This document shows positions 1 through 8,338 of a stretch of DNA of 64,000 bases, piece after piece (the first letter of the stretch is position 1; each line of letters opens with the position of its first letter). Source of the DNA: Leptospiraceae bacterium. Lineage in GTDB: Bacteria > Spirochaetota > Leptospiria > Leptospirales > Leptospiraceae. The notes beneath the pieces were generated by a model. It was not told the DNA's origin. It did no database searches and saw only the letters and a list, made by a program, of their open reading frames with translations. The DNA lies in NCBI GenBank assembly GCA_016708435.1, contig JADJFV010000034.1:434001-498000 (forward strand), written 5' to 3'. A program made the translations under genes and the position numbers.

Positions 1-1
1 T

Positions 2-262
2 CGAAATAAAATGATTCACCTGGATAATTTAATACCCGAATATCGCTTTCACAATCGAGAAGAAACTATCCACGAGATTCCAGAAATTCCTAGAGAGCGG
101 CTAAAAGGCTCTTACCTCTACTATGATTATGCAAATCTAAATCCAGAGCGTTATACGACAGAGTTTATATTCTCAGCTCGTAATCATGGGGCAGTTTGTA
201 GAAATTATACTGAAGTCTTAAATATTGAGAAAACTTCGAAAGGAACTTATTTGTTAAACTAA
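2..262 (+). pseudogene. glpD: FAD-dependent glycerol-3-phosphate dehydrogenase, middle part (frameshifted, 5' end outside window)
   Basis: The reading frame is open from the first bases, so the ATG at position 11 is probably internal and the N-terminal FAD-binding part lies upstream of the window. The segment resembles the middle of GlpD, which oxidises glycerol-3-phosphate to dihydroxyacetone phosphate at the membrane and passes electrons to quinone. Visible hallmarks are a GSYLYYDYANLNPERY segment (the family's substrate-domain 'G..Y.D...N..R' stretch) and a following 'GAVCRNYTEV' strand. The frame ends at a TAA at 260. A switch of frame at about position 250 continues the protein as Tyr-Phe-Val-Lys-Leu-Lys-Asp, so one T appears to be missing from the TTT run at 250-252. 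The remainder is the next entry. Confidence 0.8.
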
Positions 263-309
263 AAGATAGTTTATCCGGAGAAATTGCAATAGTAGAAACA
301 AAAGCTCTT

Positions 310-1254
310 GTGAATTCAGCAGGACCCTGGGCAGATAAGATTGAATCGATGGCTTATAGCGGAATGGAAACCAAGCTTGTTAGATCTAAGGGGATACATA
401 TTATTACCCGTAAGATTTGTAAAGATACTACAGTGGTATTAAAAAAGAAAAATGGAACTCATTTATTTATTATTCCGTGGAGAAATAAAACTATAATTGG
501 AACAACTGATACGGTTTATACTGATTCGCCGGATGCATTGAAAATTACCAAACAGGACATTGAAGATCTTTTAGAAGAAGTAAATTTCGCTTACGGTTCG
601 ATTCAACTAAAAATAGAGGATGTAGATTTTTATTATGGAGGGCTTCGTCCACTCGTAGAGCAAGAGGGTAAGTCAACTTACAATGCTTCTCGCAAATTAG
701 AAATCATGGATCATAAAGACGAAGGATTTCCTGGCTTCTACTCCGCACTTGGCGGCAAGTACACTACTAGCCGCTTACTGGCTGAAAAGTTAGTGGATAA
801 AATTGCAGAGTTTTTACCATCCAATTTTTCAGAGTGTAAAACTGAGATTACACCTATACTTGGCGGACATTTTACTGATTTTAAATCTTTGGAAAACGAA
901 TTGCAAAAAGAATTTCCCAAAGAGTCCGGTGAAAAAATTGAAACACTTGTGCATCGTTATGGAAGTGAAGCAAGAACTATTCTAAAAGAATTTCCAAATG
1001 AAAAGGAGGTATTTGTTTTGCAAAATGGGGAACATATTTATGCAGAAGAAATGGCACATATCGCAAACAAAGAAGATATAATATACGCAAGTGATTTTTA
1101 TTTTAGAAGATCAGGAGTTGGAGTTCCAGGTAAGCCAGATCCAGTGAATAACGAGAAAATCCTCTCCAAACTCGGGCAATATTTAAGTTGGGACAACAAT
1201 CGATTAGCCGAAGAAAGGAAAAGCATAGAGAGTAGGTATAAGATTTACTTTTAA
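310..1254 (+). pseudogene. glpD: Glycerol-3-phosphate dehydrogenase, C-terminal part after frameshift
   Basis: This continues the preceding entry in a different frame. The GTG at 310 is an internal Val codon, not a true start: the same frame is open back to about 250 and encodes a fitting link (LSGEIAIVETKALVNSAGPW). The 'NSAGPWAD' motif is the typical GlpD/DAO-fold segment before the substrate domain. Further on come 'GTTDTVY', 'YYGGLRPL' and a terminal 'FYFRRSGVG', all characteristic of the FAD-dependent GlpD family. The C-terminal helical domain is complete and ends in TAA. Both fragments are well conserved across the break, so a single-base sequence error is more likely than a decayed gene. 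Confidence 0.8.
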
Positions 1255-1258
1255 AGAT

Positions 1259-1348
1259 TACCACCGATGAACACCGAAAACACCGATAAAGAATACGATA
1301 GTTCTGGCGTTTTCACAACTTGCTATTCGTGTTCATCTTTGGTAAATT
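1259..1348. repeat. Imperfect inverted repeat, ACCGATGAACACCGA type
   Basis: The left arm at about 1259-1292 reads TACCACCGATGAACACCG and continues with ACACCGAT. The right arm at about 1319-1348 is its imperfect reverse complement (CGTGTTCATCTTTGGTAAAT). The arms flank a short centre between the convergent glpD and cytochrome genes. The right arm lies inside the cytochrome reading frame and encodes its last residues. It may act as a bidirectional terminator, but there is no clear T tract. Confidence 0.6.
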
Positions 1349-2437
1349 ATTAATTTTCTCTCGCTTAAATACAAGCTTACTCGTATTATCCTCTACAGTT
1401 GAGAAAAGATTATTTGATTCATTGACATAGTTCATAGAAAGTTCATAAGAGTCTATTCGAGACAAATCAGTCTGTGGAAGAGGAATATTTTTAACATAAT
1501 AGGCATCTTCTTTTGATACAGGCGGAGTAATGATATTACGCTCTAGTAATTTTTTAGCAGAATGAGTTTGGCTATTTCGATTTGATTCAATTTCAGTGTA
1601 TACGTAACGAAGATTGATTTTTTTTATTTCCACTCCTTTCTTATCTAAGAGACGAATGACTAGAGTGCGAAATAAATCGCCGGTGGGGAAGGCATGACCT
1701 AAACGTTTTGCGGTTACGATTAATTTTGCGTCGGCATCAGAAACTTTTTCTAGACTAAGAGAGAAAGTTTTTGTCAGATAATCACGATTATGCCCTCCTG
1801 GAAAATTATGAGTCTTGTAGTTTAGTTTTTTTTCCATATGGCAATCCTGACAGGTTTCCTTTCCATAGAAATAGCTCATTTGCCATTCACTAAACGTATT
1901 CTGCATAGGCTGATTTGAAAAATTAAAGTCATTGTGTGGAACGTTTCCTGTCCCAACCGGAAAGTTAAATTGGTGACAGTTCTCGCAAAATTCTGAGCGG
2001 CGCATCTCTTTTACTTCGATATATTCATGCTCCTTTGGTTTTGCGGGAATACGCGCTGTTAAAATTTTATCTCCTCGCTTGTGGCAGACAATACAAGAAA
2101 CGCCTTCCTCTACAAAGAGTCGATCCTGTATTTTTTCAGGATCTCCATCTGCTTTCATAATGGGGGCATGACAATTAACGCACCAAATAAGCGGTTCTCT
2201 CTCGTGACTTTCCTTGTATAAATTATTAGTGAATGCAACGCGATGTCTAGTATTACTCCACTCCTCATAGATTCCTTCGTGACATGCTCCGCAATCCTTA
2301 GAGCTTTCTTGGTTGCCTGTGAGTTTAATCGGGGTTAGCCCTTTCGAAAAGCCATGTTGATTTTTCTGTGAGCAGGATTGTAGAAAATAGAATGCGAGTA
2401 GAATTAATAAAATACTTTTATTTTTTTTTTGGTTCAT
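1313..2437 (-). CDS. Pentahaem cytochrome c lipoprotein
   Basis: Exported electron-transfer protein with five CXXCH haem c sites: CGACH (49-53), CVNCH (86-90), CIVCH (115-119), CENCH (151-155) and CQDCH (196-200). A lysine-rich N-terminus and hydrophobic stretch lead to a lipobox-like LQSC, with Cys22 as the probable lipidated residue, so it is likely anchored to a membrane on the outer side. Spacing of the sites resembles the cytochrome c554/multihaem family that includes nitrogen-cycle and metal-reduction proteins, but the redox partner cannot be told. The C-terminal 170 residues have no haem sites and look like a beta-rich domain. The last about ten residues (LPKMNTNSKL) are encoded by a repeat arm. 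The gene is divergent from the SpoIIE-type phosphatase, with a 268-bp spacer. Confidence 0.85.
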   Translation of the reverse strand: MNQKKNKSILLILLAFYFLQSCSQKNQHGFSKGLTPIKLTGNQESSKDCGACHEGIYEEWSNTRHRVAFTNNLYKESHEREPLIWCVNCHAPIMKADGDPEKIQDRLFVEEGVSCIVCHKRGDKILTARIPAKPKEHEYIEVKEMRRSEFCENCHQFNFPVGTGNVPHNDFNFSNQPMQNTFSEWQMSYFYGKETCQDCHMEKKLNYKTHNFPGGHNRDYLTKTFSLSLEKVSDADAKLIVTAKRLGHAFPTGDLFRTLVIRLLDKKGVEIKKINLRYVYTEIESNRNSQTHSAKKLLERNIITPPVSKEDAYYVKNIPLPQTDLSRIDSYELSMNYVNESNNLFSTVEDNTSKLVFKREKINNLPKMNTNSKL

Positions 2438-2705
2438 AGCTTGTCTCTTACGGCATATCCCTGTTAAACCTAAGTTTATTTTATCTTTACTCAGTTTCCT
2501 TTAGCCGAACCAAAAAGCAAACCTTAAAAGAAATTCTTTTTACAATAAATTTTAACACGGCAAATAGTATTTAGCTTTACAGAATAAAAAATATACTGAG
2601 ACTTGCTTCTTGCTATATACTGATTCTATTTAACCGTTGCGCAAGATTTTACGGAAAAGTGAATCAGAATAGACCATTTCGCCATATTTGCAATAGTAAG
2701 ACGCA

Positions 2706-5615
2706 ATGCTTTTTGAGAAATGGTATAAGCTAACGGGGAGGTTGGTTTTGGATCTTATACAAAATTTTTATTTAAACTATTATACTATTGGAGTGTTGAC
2801 TGGTCTTTTCATGACAGCACTCATCGCAGTCTTCTTAACATTATTGCCTTCCAAATCAACTCCCACAAAATATTTAATTATCATTTATTTCACCGGAGCA
2901 ATGCTGACTTTGGGATACACATTAGTCCAGGGATTGTATTTCCCATCTAAGTGGATTCGAGTCTACTTGTTAATAGCTATTACCCTCAATCATTTATTTA
3001 CAATTCAATTATTTTTTCATTTTCCTTCGAACACTCATCCCCGACTTGCTAAATCATTTTTGTATGTGCAGAGTTTTATCTTTTTAATACTAGATATTTT
3101 CCTCATTGTTAAATCAATAGGAGTTGGTGTTGTTTATGATTTCGCGGGACATTATTTTGAAATAGATTCGCCTTTCGCTCTTAAAATATATGGTCTGGTA
3201 GTATTATTGAATATTTTTTTAATCACAGGTGTTGGTATTTGGAAAACTTTTATTACACCCAAAAAAGAAAGACTCGCTTTAATCTTTATAAACATTGGAA
3301 TTTTTTGCACTCTCTTTATTCCAGGTCTTGTGAACGTGTTAAATAAAACAGGATTGGTATCGAGGACTGTTTATATTAGTCTCTTCTGTCTATTTACGAT
3401 AATTGGTCTATTCATGGTAATTGTATCCTATATTAATAATACCAGTGACAAAACTACTTTTATGTTTAAGATTGTAGGGGTAAGCTTTGTTAGCTTCGTG
3501 TTTGTTTATAATGTATTCAGTTTCATAGGCATGAGTGAAATGGAGAATACTTACGATTTGCTGCATCGTGGACAGTCTGTGTTTGCTATGGAAGCAAATC
3601 ATAAACCTGAAGATTTGAAATATATAATTGAATACGATCCTGAAAAAGACACCTTTCAATTCACGCACAATGTGGATAATGTAGAATTACCCAAGGAATT
3701 CAAATATGAATTAATCAATTCCTATATTTATAATTCCTTTTCAAAAACGAAAGATGCTTCTTTGATGGAATTGAGACAGATTTTACAAAATCTTCATATT
3801 CAGGATAGCGAATATGCTTCTGGTTACTCGTTGTTAATTCAATCGTATTTAGAAAAATTCGAACCGACCACAGGAGTCTCTTCTGCCAATGTTCCTGAAT
3901 TAATTCAATCAAAGGATCGATTCTTATTTTATCGATACAATAAAATTCAGCAAATGTCAGAGGATAATTTTAAGAAAAGCCTGCAAGAATTTCTAATTAA
4001 AGAAAAAGAAGAATTTCTTCCCTTCAAAGAAGCGATACAAAAACACATAGATACCTCAAGCAAAGATGGACACGAACTCAAAGCAGAGATTTTAAACTTT
4101 GTAATTCCAATGCAAGACGTATCCGTTAGACGCTATCGTAAAAGCTTGGATCAAAAAAGTCATTTCGTAATTTTTCATTATATCGATACTGAAAAGAATA
4201 AAATATATGAACTTGGCTACTCTTATACTGACTACCGAAAGTTTATTCATGCCATTGGTCTAAAGCTCGTTTATATTTTATTCTTCGCACTCATTCTAGT
4301 CGTCATTGGAACTCCAATCTTTTTATCAGGAACCTTAATCAATCCACTGAATGCGCTTCTTGAAGGACTTGGCAAAGTAAAAAAAGGAAATTTAGATATT
4401 ACCATTCCTATAAAGGTGCAAGATGAAATTGGATTTCTTTCCAATTCTTTTAATAGCATGGTTAAATCCATCAAAGATTCAAAGGATAAATTGGAAGATT
4501 ACGCAGAGCATTTGGAAGAAAAAGTTGAAGCTAGAACGAAAGAATTGCAAGTAACTTTAAACCAAGTAGAGAAATTGAAAACGCAACAAGATGGAGATTA
4601 CTTCTTAACAACATTGCTTCTTCGCCCGCTTGGGGTTAATAAGGTATTAGGCTCTAAAATTAAAGTAGATTTCTTCGTGAAGCAAAAAAAAGAATTCAAA
4701 TTCAAATCAGTTTCTCATGACATAGGGGGGGATATATGCATTACCCACCAGATTAAACTAAAAGGGAGAGATTATATTACTTTCTTAAATGCAGATGCTA
4801 TGGGAAAATCTATGCAAGGAGCAGGCGGAGTATTGGTATTAGGCGCAGTGTTTCAATCTATTATTCAGCGAACAGTTTCTTATTCCGCGCATTCCGAGGT
4901 GCCGCCTGAGTTCTGGATTAAATCTGCCTTTAAAGAAATGCATAAAATATTCGAAAGCTTTGACGGATCTATGCTTATTTCTCTTGTGTTCGGTCTTGTT
5001 GACGAAAGATCGGGGCTTGTGTATTTCATGAACGCCGAACATCCATGGGTTATTTTATATCGTGACGGTGTAGCTGATTTTATTGAGCATGATATGAAAT
5101 TTCGTAAACTCGGAACCAGTGGGCTCGAAAACGAACTCTTTATTTCTACGTTTCAAATGATGCCTGGAGATTTTTTAATAATTGGCTCTGATGGGAAAGA
5201 CGATCTCATTCTTTCAAAGGATGAAAAGAGGGATACTCGCATTATCAATGAAGATGAAGGTCTTTTCTTAAAGCGAGTGGAAGAAGCAAAGGGAGATTTG
5301 AATACTATCTTTACACTAATTACTGATAAGTTCGAACTCATGGATGATTTTTCTCTATTATCTATTAGCTATCCGAACGATAGCGTAGAAATGAGCGAAG
5401 AAGAAACGGAAAAAGTAGAAGCTACTCTTCGTTTGGCGCGATCCCTAGTTGGAAAACATAACTTTAAAGACGCAATTCAACTGCTAAAAGAAGCATACGA
5501 AGAAAATAAAAATCGAACGGAAGTCGCTCAATACTTGATCAAAGCTTATATGAAAGGTCGTGCATATAAAGAGGCTTCTAATATCTGCAAAGAATTCTTA
5601 GAAAAAATGAATTAG
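2706..5615 (+). CDS. Membrane SpoIIE-type PP2C phosphatase with HAMP domain (3' end frameshifted)
   Basis: Large signalling phosphatase. Residues about 15-275 hold seven or eight hydrophobic helices; residues about 280-510 form an extracytoplasmic or linker region. A further helix at about 520-545 (LVYILFFALILVVIG) runs into a HAMP domain (DEIGFLSNSFNSMVKSI) and a coiled coil to about 625. The PP2C/SpoIIE domain follows, with metal-binding acidic motifs GGDICI, NADAMGKSM and GSDGKDDL. Such enzymes dephosphorylate STAS anti-anti-sigma proteins; a STAS protein is encoded at 16.8 kb, though a link is only inferred. The C-terminus begins a TPR array (from about residue 895) and stops at TAG 5613. 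The +1 frame runs open straight through into the TPR ORF at 5654, so the native protein is probably about 1,055 residues. One A appears to be missing from the A6 run at 5602-5607. Confidence 0.85.
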   Translation: MLFEKWYKLTGRLVLDLIQNFYLNYYTIGVLTGLFMTALIAVFLTLLPSKSTPTKYLIIIYFTGAMLTLGYTLVQGLYFPSKWIRVYLLIAITLNHLFTIQLFFHFPSNTHPRLAKSFLYVQSFIFLILDIFLIVKSIGVGVVYDFAGHYFEIDSPFALKIYGLVVLLNIFLITGVGIWKTFITPKKERLALIFINIGIFCTLFIPGLVNVLNKTGLVSRTVYISLFCLFTIIGLFMVIVSYINNTSDKTTFMFKIVGVSFVSFVFVYNVFSFIGMSEMENTYDLLHRGQSVFAMEANHKPEDLKYIIEYDPEKDTFQFTHNVDNVELPKEFKYELINSYIYNSFSKTKDASLMELRQILQNLHIQDSEYASGYSLLIQSYLEKFEPTTGVSSANVPELIQSKDRFLFYRYNKIQQMSEDNFKKSLQEFLIKEKEEFLPFKEAIQKHIDTSSKDGHELKAEILNFVIPMQDVSVRRYRKSLDQKSHFVIFHYIDTEKNKIYELGYSYTDYRKFIHAIGLKLVYILFFALILVVIGTPIFLSGTLINPLNALLEGLGKVKKGNLDITIPIKVQDEIGFLSNSFNSMVKSIKDSKDKLEDYAEHLEEKVEARTKELQVTLNQVEKLKTQQDGDYFLTTLLLRPLGVNKVLGSKIKVDFFVKQKKEFKFKSVSHDIGGDICITHQIKLKGRDYITFLNADAMGKSMQGAGGVLVLGAVFQSIIQRTVSYSAHSEVPPEFWIKSAFKEMHKIFESFDGSMLISLVFGLVDERSGLVYFMNAEHPWVILYRDGVADFIEHDMKFRKLGTSGLENELFISTFQMMPGDFLIIGSDGKDDLILSKDEKRDTRIINEDEGLFLKRVEEAKGDLNTIFTLITDKFELMDDFSLLSISYPNDSVEMSEEETEKVEATLRLARSLVGKHNFKDAIQLLKEAYEENKNRTEVAQYLIKAYMKGRAYKEASNICKEFLEKMN

Positions 5616-5653
5616 ACTCCAACTTATTATTCAAAGCATCTTTCTGTCTAAAA

Positions 5654-5875
5654 ATGAATCATGAATTTAAAGAAGCAATTGAATTGGCGGAGAGAATTAA
5701 ATTGCGTGAACCATTTAACGTTCGAAATCTAACTCACCTAGCGGATATGTATGCGTATACAAAAAACTATAAGCGCTCGGAAAAATTAGTTCAGAAAATC
5801 CTACACATTGAGCCAGAAAATAAAGGTGCACTTAAAATATTGGAAAGACTTGAAAAAGAAAATCTGAAGATATAA
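5654..5875 (+). pseudogene. TPR tail of the SpoIIE-type phosphatase (separated by frameshift)
   Basis: The 73-residue frame from ATG 5654 contains two TPR-like helical hairpins (EAIELAERIKLREP; YKRSEKLVQKILHIEPEN). It has no Shine-Dalgarno sequence. The same frame is open upstream to about 5603 and encodes KNELDSNLLFKASFCLK, which joins the truncated end of the phosphatase (KEFLE) as an unbroken TPR helix. I therefore read it as the natural C-terminus of the upstream gene rather than a separate small protein. Whether the cell makes two products cannot be told from this sequence alone. Confidence 0.7.
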
Positions 5876-5878
5876 ATT

Positions 5879-5907
5879 CCCTCTGAGTCTCCGTGACTCG
5901 GTGGCAA
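5879..5907 (-). repeat. 29-bp CCACAGAG-family repeat arm
   Basis: Reads TTGCCACCGAGTCACGGAGA then CTCAGAGGG on the minus strand. It fills almost the whole 40-bp gap between two convergent genes. An inverted partner of the same family lies at 6580-6608, so the pair brackets the gene at 5916-6494. Confidence 0.65.
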
Positions 5908-5915
5908 TCTTATAA

Positions 5916-6494
5916 TTAAGGCTTACCAGGATTATCCTTTAACATTTTCTGTCTGTCTTTCTTGATTTTTTCCATCTCGGTGCGGATATTCGGACTTTTG
6001 CGCGAGATGTAAAGTAAGATGAAGTTAAAAGAAGTCATGCTCCCGTCTTTGTAAGAGCAAAAGTCTTCTAGTGGCATTTCACGTCCATTGGGGTTATACT
6101 CATTAGCCTCTGTCTCGACTGTGCCACCGGATTCTTTGCAAACGAGTAGGGCGATTTGATAAGGCGAATCTCCGTCACTAAAAAATCCTTTCTCTCGAAT
6201 CATTGCGACGAGTTGTCCGCTATTTACATATTCGTATGGTTTCCAGGCACTGCACTCTCTTCCTTTTCTTGCTTTTCCTGATTTAAAAACACAGTGAGAG
6301 CTGATCATAATTCCACTTTGTGGAAACCGAGTGAACGGATGGCGCGGAAGTCTATCATCTGGAAATTTATAAGTCACATATTGTGGCTTTTCGTAAAACT
6401 CGCTTTCCCATGCACTCACCCCAACATTCACCATGAAAATTAAGAATAAATACAGGCAGTTTCGTAATATTTTTCGCAATAATAAAACATTCAT
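5916..6494 (-). CDS. Exported protein of unknown function
   Basis: 192 residues, not recognised. The N-terminus has a basic start, a hydrophobic core (CLYLFLIFMVNVGVSA) and an Ala-X-Ala-like end (VSA-WE), so it is a probable Sec signal peptide cleaved near residue 28. The mature part is rich in Pro, Tyr and Phe, with four cysteines (SSHCVF, GRECSA, LLVCKE, EDFCSY) that could form two disulphides in the periplasm. A lysine-rich tail (EKIKKDRQKMLKDNPGKP) ends the protein. The gene stands alone, bracketed by inverted copies of the CCACAGAG repeat. Confidence 0.6.
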   Translation of the reverse strand: MNVLLLRKILRNCLYLFLIFMVNVGVSAWESEFYEKPQYVTYKFPDDRLPRHPFTRFPQSGIMISSHCVFKSGKARKGRECSAWKPYEYVNSGQLVAMIREKGFFSDGDSPYQIALLVCKESGGTVETEANEYNPNGREMPLEDFCSYKDGSMTSFNFILLYISRKSPNIRTEMEKIKKDRQKMLKDNPGKP

Positions 6495-6579
6495 ACATTT
6501 ACCATCGAGTCAAACAAGCTGAAACATAAAGGTTAAATTGGCGAGGGAATTGGGAAAATTAGTAACTATTGAGTGTGGT

Positions 6580-6608
6580 TTGCCACAGAGTCACCGAGAC
6601 ACAGAGGG
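6580..6608 (+). repeat. 29-bp CCACAGAG-family repeat arm
   Basis: TTGCCACAGAGTCACCGAGA followed by CACAGAGGG, on the plus strand. It is the inverted mate of the arm at 5879-5907 and nearly identical to the arms at 23148, 35579 and 35745. Confidence 0.65.
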
Positions 6609-6626
6609 TTTTGAAATTTTGCATAC

Positions 6627-6719
6627 ACACGCTAATTTGGTTTTCGATAAAGAATTCTTTTAGACAGGATTAACAAGATTTACAGGATGAATAATCCCGA
6701 AAATCAATTTAGCTTGTGT
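6627..6719 (+). repeat. 93-bp palindromic element with terminal inverted repeats, copy 1
   Basis: Left end 6627-6646 (ACACGCTAATTTGGTTTTCG) and right end 6698-6719 are imperfect inverted repeats. The core reads TAGACAGGATTAACAAGATT then TACAGGATGAATAATCC. Copies 2 and 3 lie at 55826-55906 and 56086-56166 on the opposite strand. No coding capacity. The layout resembles a miniature inverted-repeat or REP-like element. Confidence 0.65.
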
Positions 6720-6782
6720 ATATTAACTAAAATTAATCTGATTATTTATTGACTTACTTGGGTAGTTTTTCATTTTAAATGA

Positions 6783-7907
6783 ATGAACAATCTACGGCTA
6801 AGCATTAAATCTAATTATCCTTCCTCTTTTAAAAAATTCTATTCCCTAAAAGTAATTTTTATTCTGTTGATTCTTTGCATATCATGCGAAAAGAGCAAAC
6901 CGGATAATACGAGTAACCTGCTCGGACTTGTAGCGATTGTGAATTCTACTAAAGTGCAATCTTATGTTGTGACGACTTTTGCTGGGTCTGGAGAGAGTGG
7001 GTCAGTTGATGGAACAGGGATAGCGGCTACTTTTAATTATCCTGCCGGAATAGCATTAGATAGTAATGGCAATCTTTACTTAGCTGATACTTATTATAAT
7101 CATAAGATTCGCAAGATTACCTTTGATGGAATCGTGACAACGCTTGCAGGCTCCGGTTCAAAGGGCTCAATTGATGGGGCAGGTAACACTGCTAGTTTTA
7201 ATTCGCCCGGAGGCGTTGTTGTTGATAAAAGCGGAAATGTATATGTAGCCGATACATTTAATAGTAAAATTAGAAAGATCACATTCGAGGGAGTTGTATC
7301 TACTTTCGCGGGCTCAGGAGTTGAAGGATTTGCAGACGGAGCAGGCGGTGTAGCCATTTTTTTTCGTCCTTTAGGCGTAATCGTGGATGACAGCGGAGCA
7401 GTTTATGTGGCAGATACTTATAATAACAAAATTCGTAAGATAGAAGTGTCAGGAGTTGTGACTACATTAGCAGGTTCAGGAGCTAGTGGTGCTACTGATG
7501 GAACCGGGATAGCGGCTACTTTGAATAGTCCGCAATGTATTGCTATGGATTCCAATGGAATCATTTATGTGGGCGACTATGGAAATCACAAAGTCCGCAA
7601 AATCAATTCTAATGGAGTCGTAACGACTTTTGCAGGTAGTGCGGATAACTATTTATACCCGCTTGGGATTGCGATAGATTCTAGTGGAAGCATTTATCTA
7701 GCAGAATTCCCAACTCTTGTTATTCGTAAAATTTCATCAGCTGGTGTTATTAGCATGATTGCCGGTTCTGGTTCCAAAGGCTGTGTCGATGGGATTGGAA
7801 CGACAGCTAGCTTTTCTCGTCCGACGGGCATTGCTGTCGATAATAAAGGAACTATCTATATTGGTGATGGTGGTTGTAATAAAATCCGCAAGATTACTTT
7901 GCAGTGA
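6783..7907 (+). CDS. NHL-repeat beta-propeller lipoprotein
   Basis: Exported protein with six NHL-type repeats of about 50 residues. Each has a block like TTxAGSG..G..DG, then P.GI..D..GN.Y.ADT..NKIRKI. The repeats span about residue 64 to the end and should close into a six-bladed propeller. A basic, hydrophobic N-terminus ends at a lipobox-like LCISC (Cys near residue 35), predicting a lipoprotein. The ATG at 6783 has no clear ribosome-binding site; a start slightly downstream in front of the hydrophobic core is possible. Such propellers usually bind proteins or small ligands; no active site can be assigned. Repeats 1 and 4 share several identical stretches at DNA level, suggesting recent duplication within the gene. 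A strong palindrome follows at 7971. Confidence 0.8.
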   Translation: MNNLRLSIKSNYPSSFKKFYSLKVIFILLILCISCEKSKPDNTSNLLGLVAIVNSTKVQSYVVTTFAGSGESGSVDGTGIAATFNYPAGIALDSNGNLYLADTYYNHKIRKITFDGIVTTLAGSGSKGSIDGAGNTASFNSPGGVVVDKSGNVYVADTFNSKIRKITFEGVVSTFAGSGVEGFADGAGGVAIFFRPLGVIVDDSGAVYVADTYNNKIRKIEVSGVVTTLAGSGASGATDGTGIAATLNSPQCIAMDSNGIIYVGDYGNHKVRKINSNGVVTTFAGSADNYLYPLGIAIDSSGSIYLAEFPTLVIRKISSAGVISMIAGSGSKGCVDGIGTTASFSRPTGIAVDNKGTIYIGDGGCNKIRKITLQ

Positions 7908-7970
7908 ATTTATTAACTATCCTGATTTTCTATATACCTACTTTTTTATTGAATACAACGAAATACTAAG

Positions 7971-8018
7971 AGCCCTTATAGTAAGGACTTGATTAATCAA
8001 GTCCCTACTATAAGGGCT
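7971..8018. terminator. 48-bp near-perfect palindrome, probable terminator of the NHL gene
   Basis: Left arm AGCCCTTATAGTAAGGACTTGATT (7971-7994) pairs with 7995-8018 with one mismatch over 24 bp and no unpaired loop. It is followed by TTTCCCTTT on the plus strand. It lies 63 bp past the NHL gene stop. The long stem suits a terminator, but its length and symmetry also fit a mobile palindromic repeat. Confidence 0.55.
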
Positions 8019-8267
8019 TTCCCTTTAAAACTAAACATACTTCCTCGAATACCTATATACATTCCTTTTTGCATTTGAGATTCCAGACAAAAAATTTCGG
8101 GGATTACGAATAATTTACTTATTTCTTGTTTACCTTTTTCCGTATAGTATATTATACTACATGTATGTTGGTGTAGACCTGCAAAGCAGGAAAAAGACTT
8201 TGAGCCCTGCACCATAGGGATTGTGTAAAAGTAAGAAACTGGTAGCATAGAATTCAGAGAACTCATT

Positions 8268-8296
8268 CTCTCTGTGATTCCTTGTTTCGGTGGCAA
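8268..8296 (-). repeat. Degenerate CCACAGAG-family repeat arm
   Basis: Minus strand reads TTTGCCACCGAAACAAGGAA then TCACAGAGAG, keeping both ends of the family consensus but not the middle. Confidence 0.4.
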
Positions 8297-8338
8297 ATCT
8301 TTTCAATCTCTATGTCAGGGCAACCTTAAGGAGACATT

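Larger units (their letters stand above)
7908..8338. other. 431-bp gap without a convincing gene
   Basis: Contains the 48-bp palindrome at 7971-8018, a degenerate CCACAGAG-family arm at 8268-8296 and the recN ribosome-binding site (AAGGAGA just before 8339). A 99-codon minus-strand frame (8296-7997) begins inside the repeat arm, ends inside the palindrome and has no ribosome-binding site; I do not call it. Confidence 0.6.

Noticed and set aside
7997..8296. 99-codon minus-strand frame between the NHL gene and recN
   Set aside because: It starts in a repeat arm, ends in a long palindrome, has no ribosome-binding site and no family-like composition.
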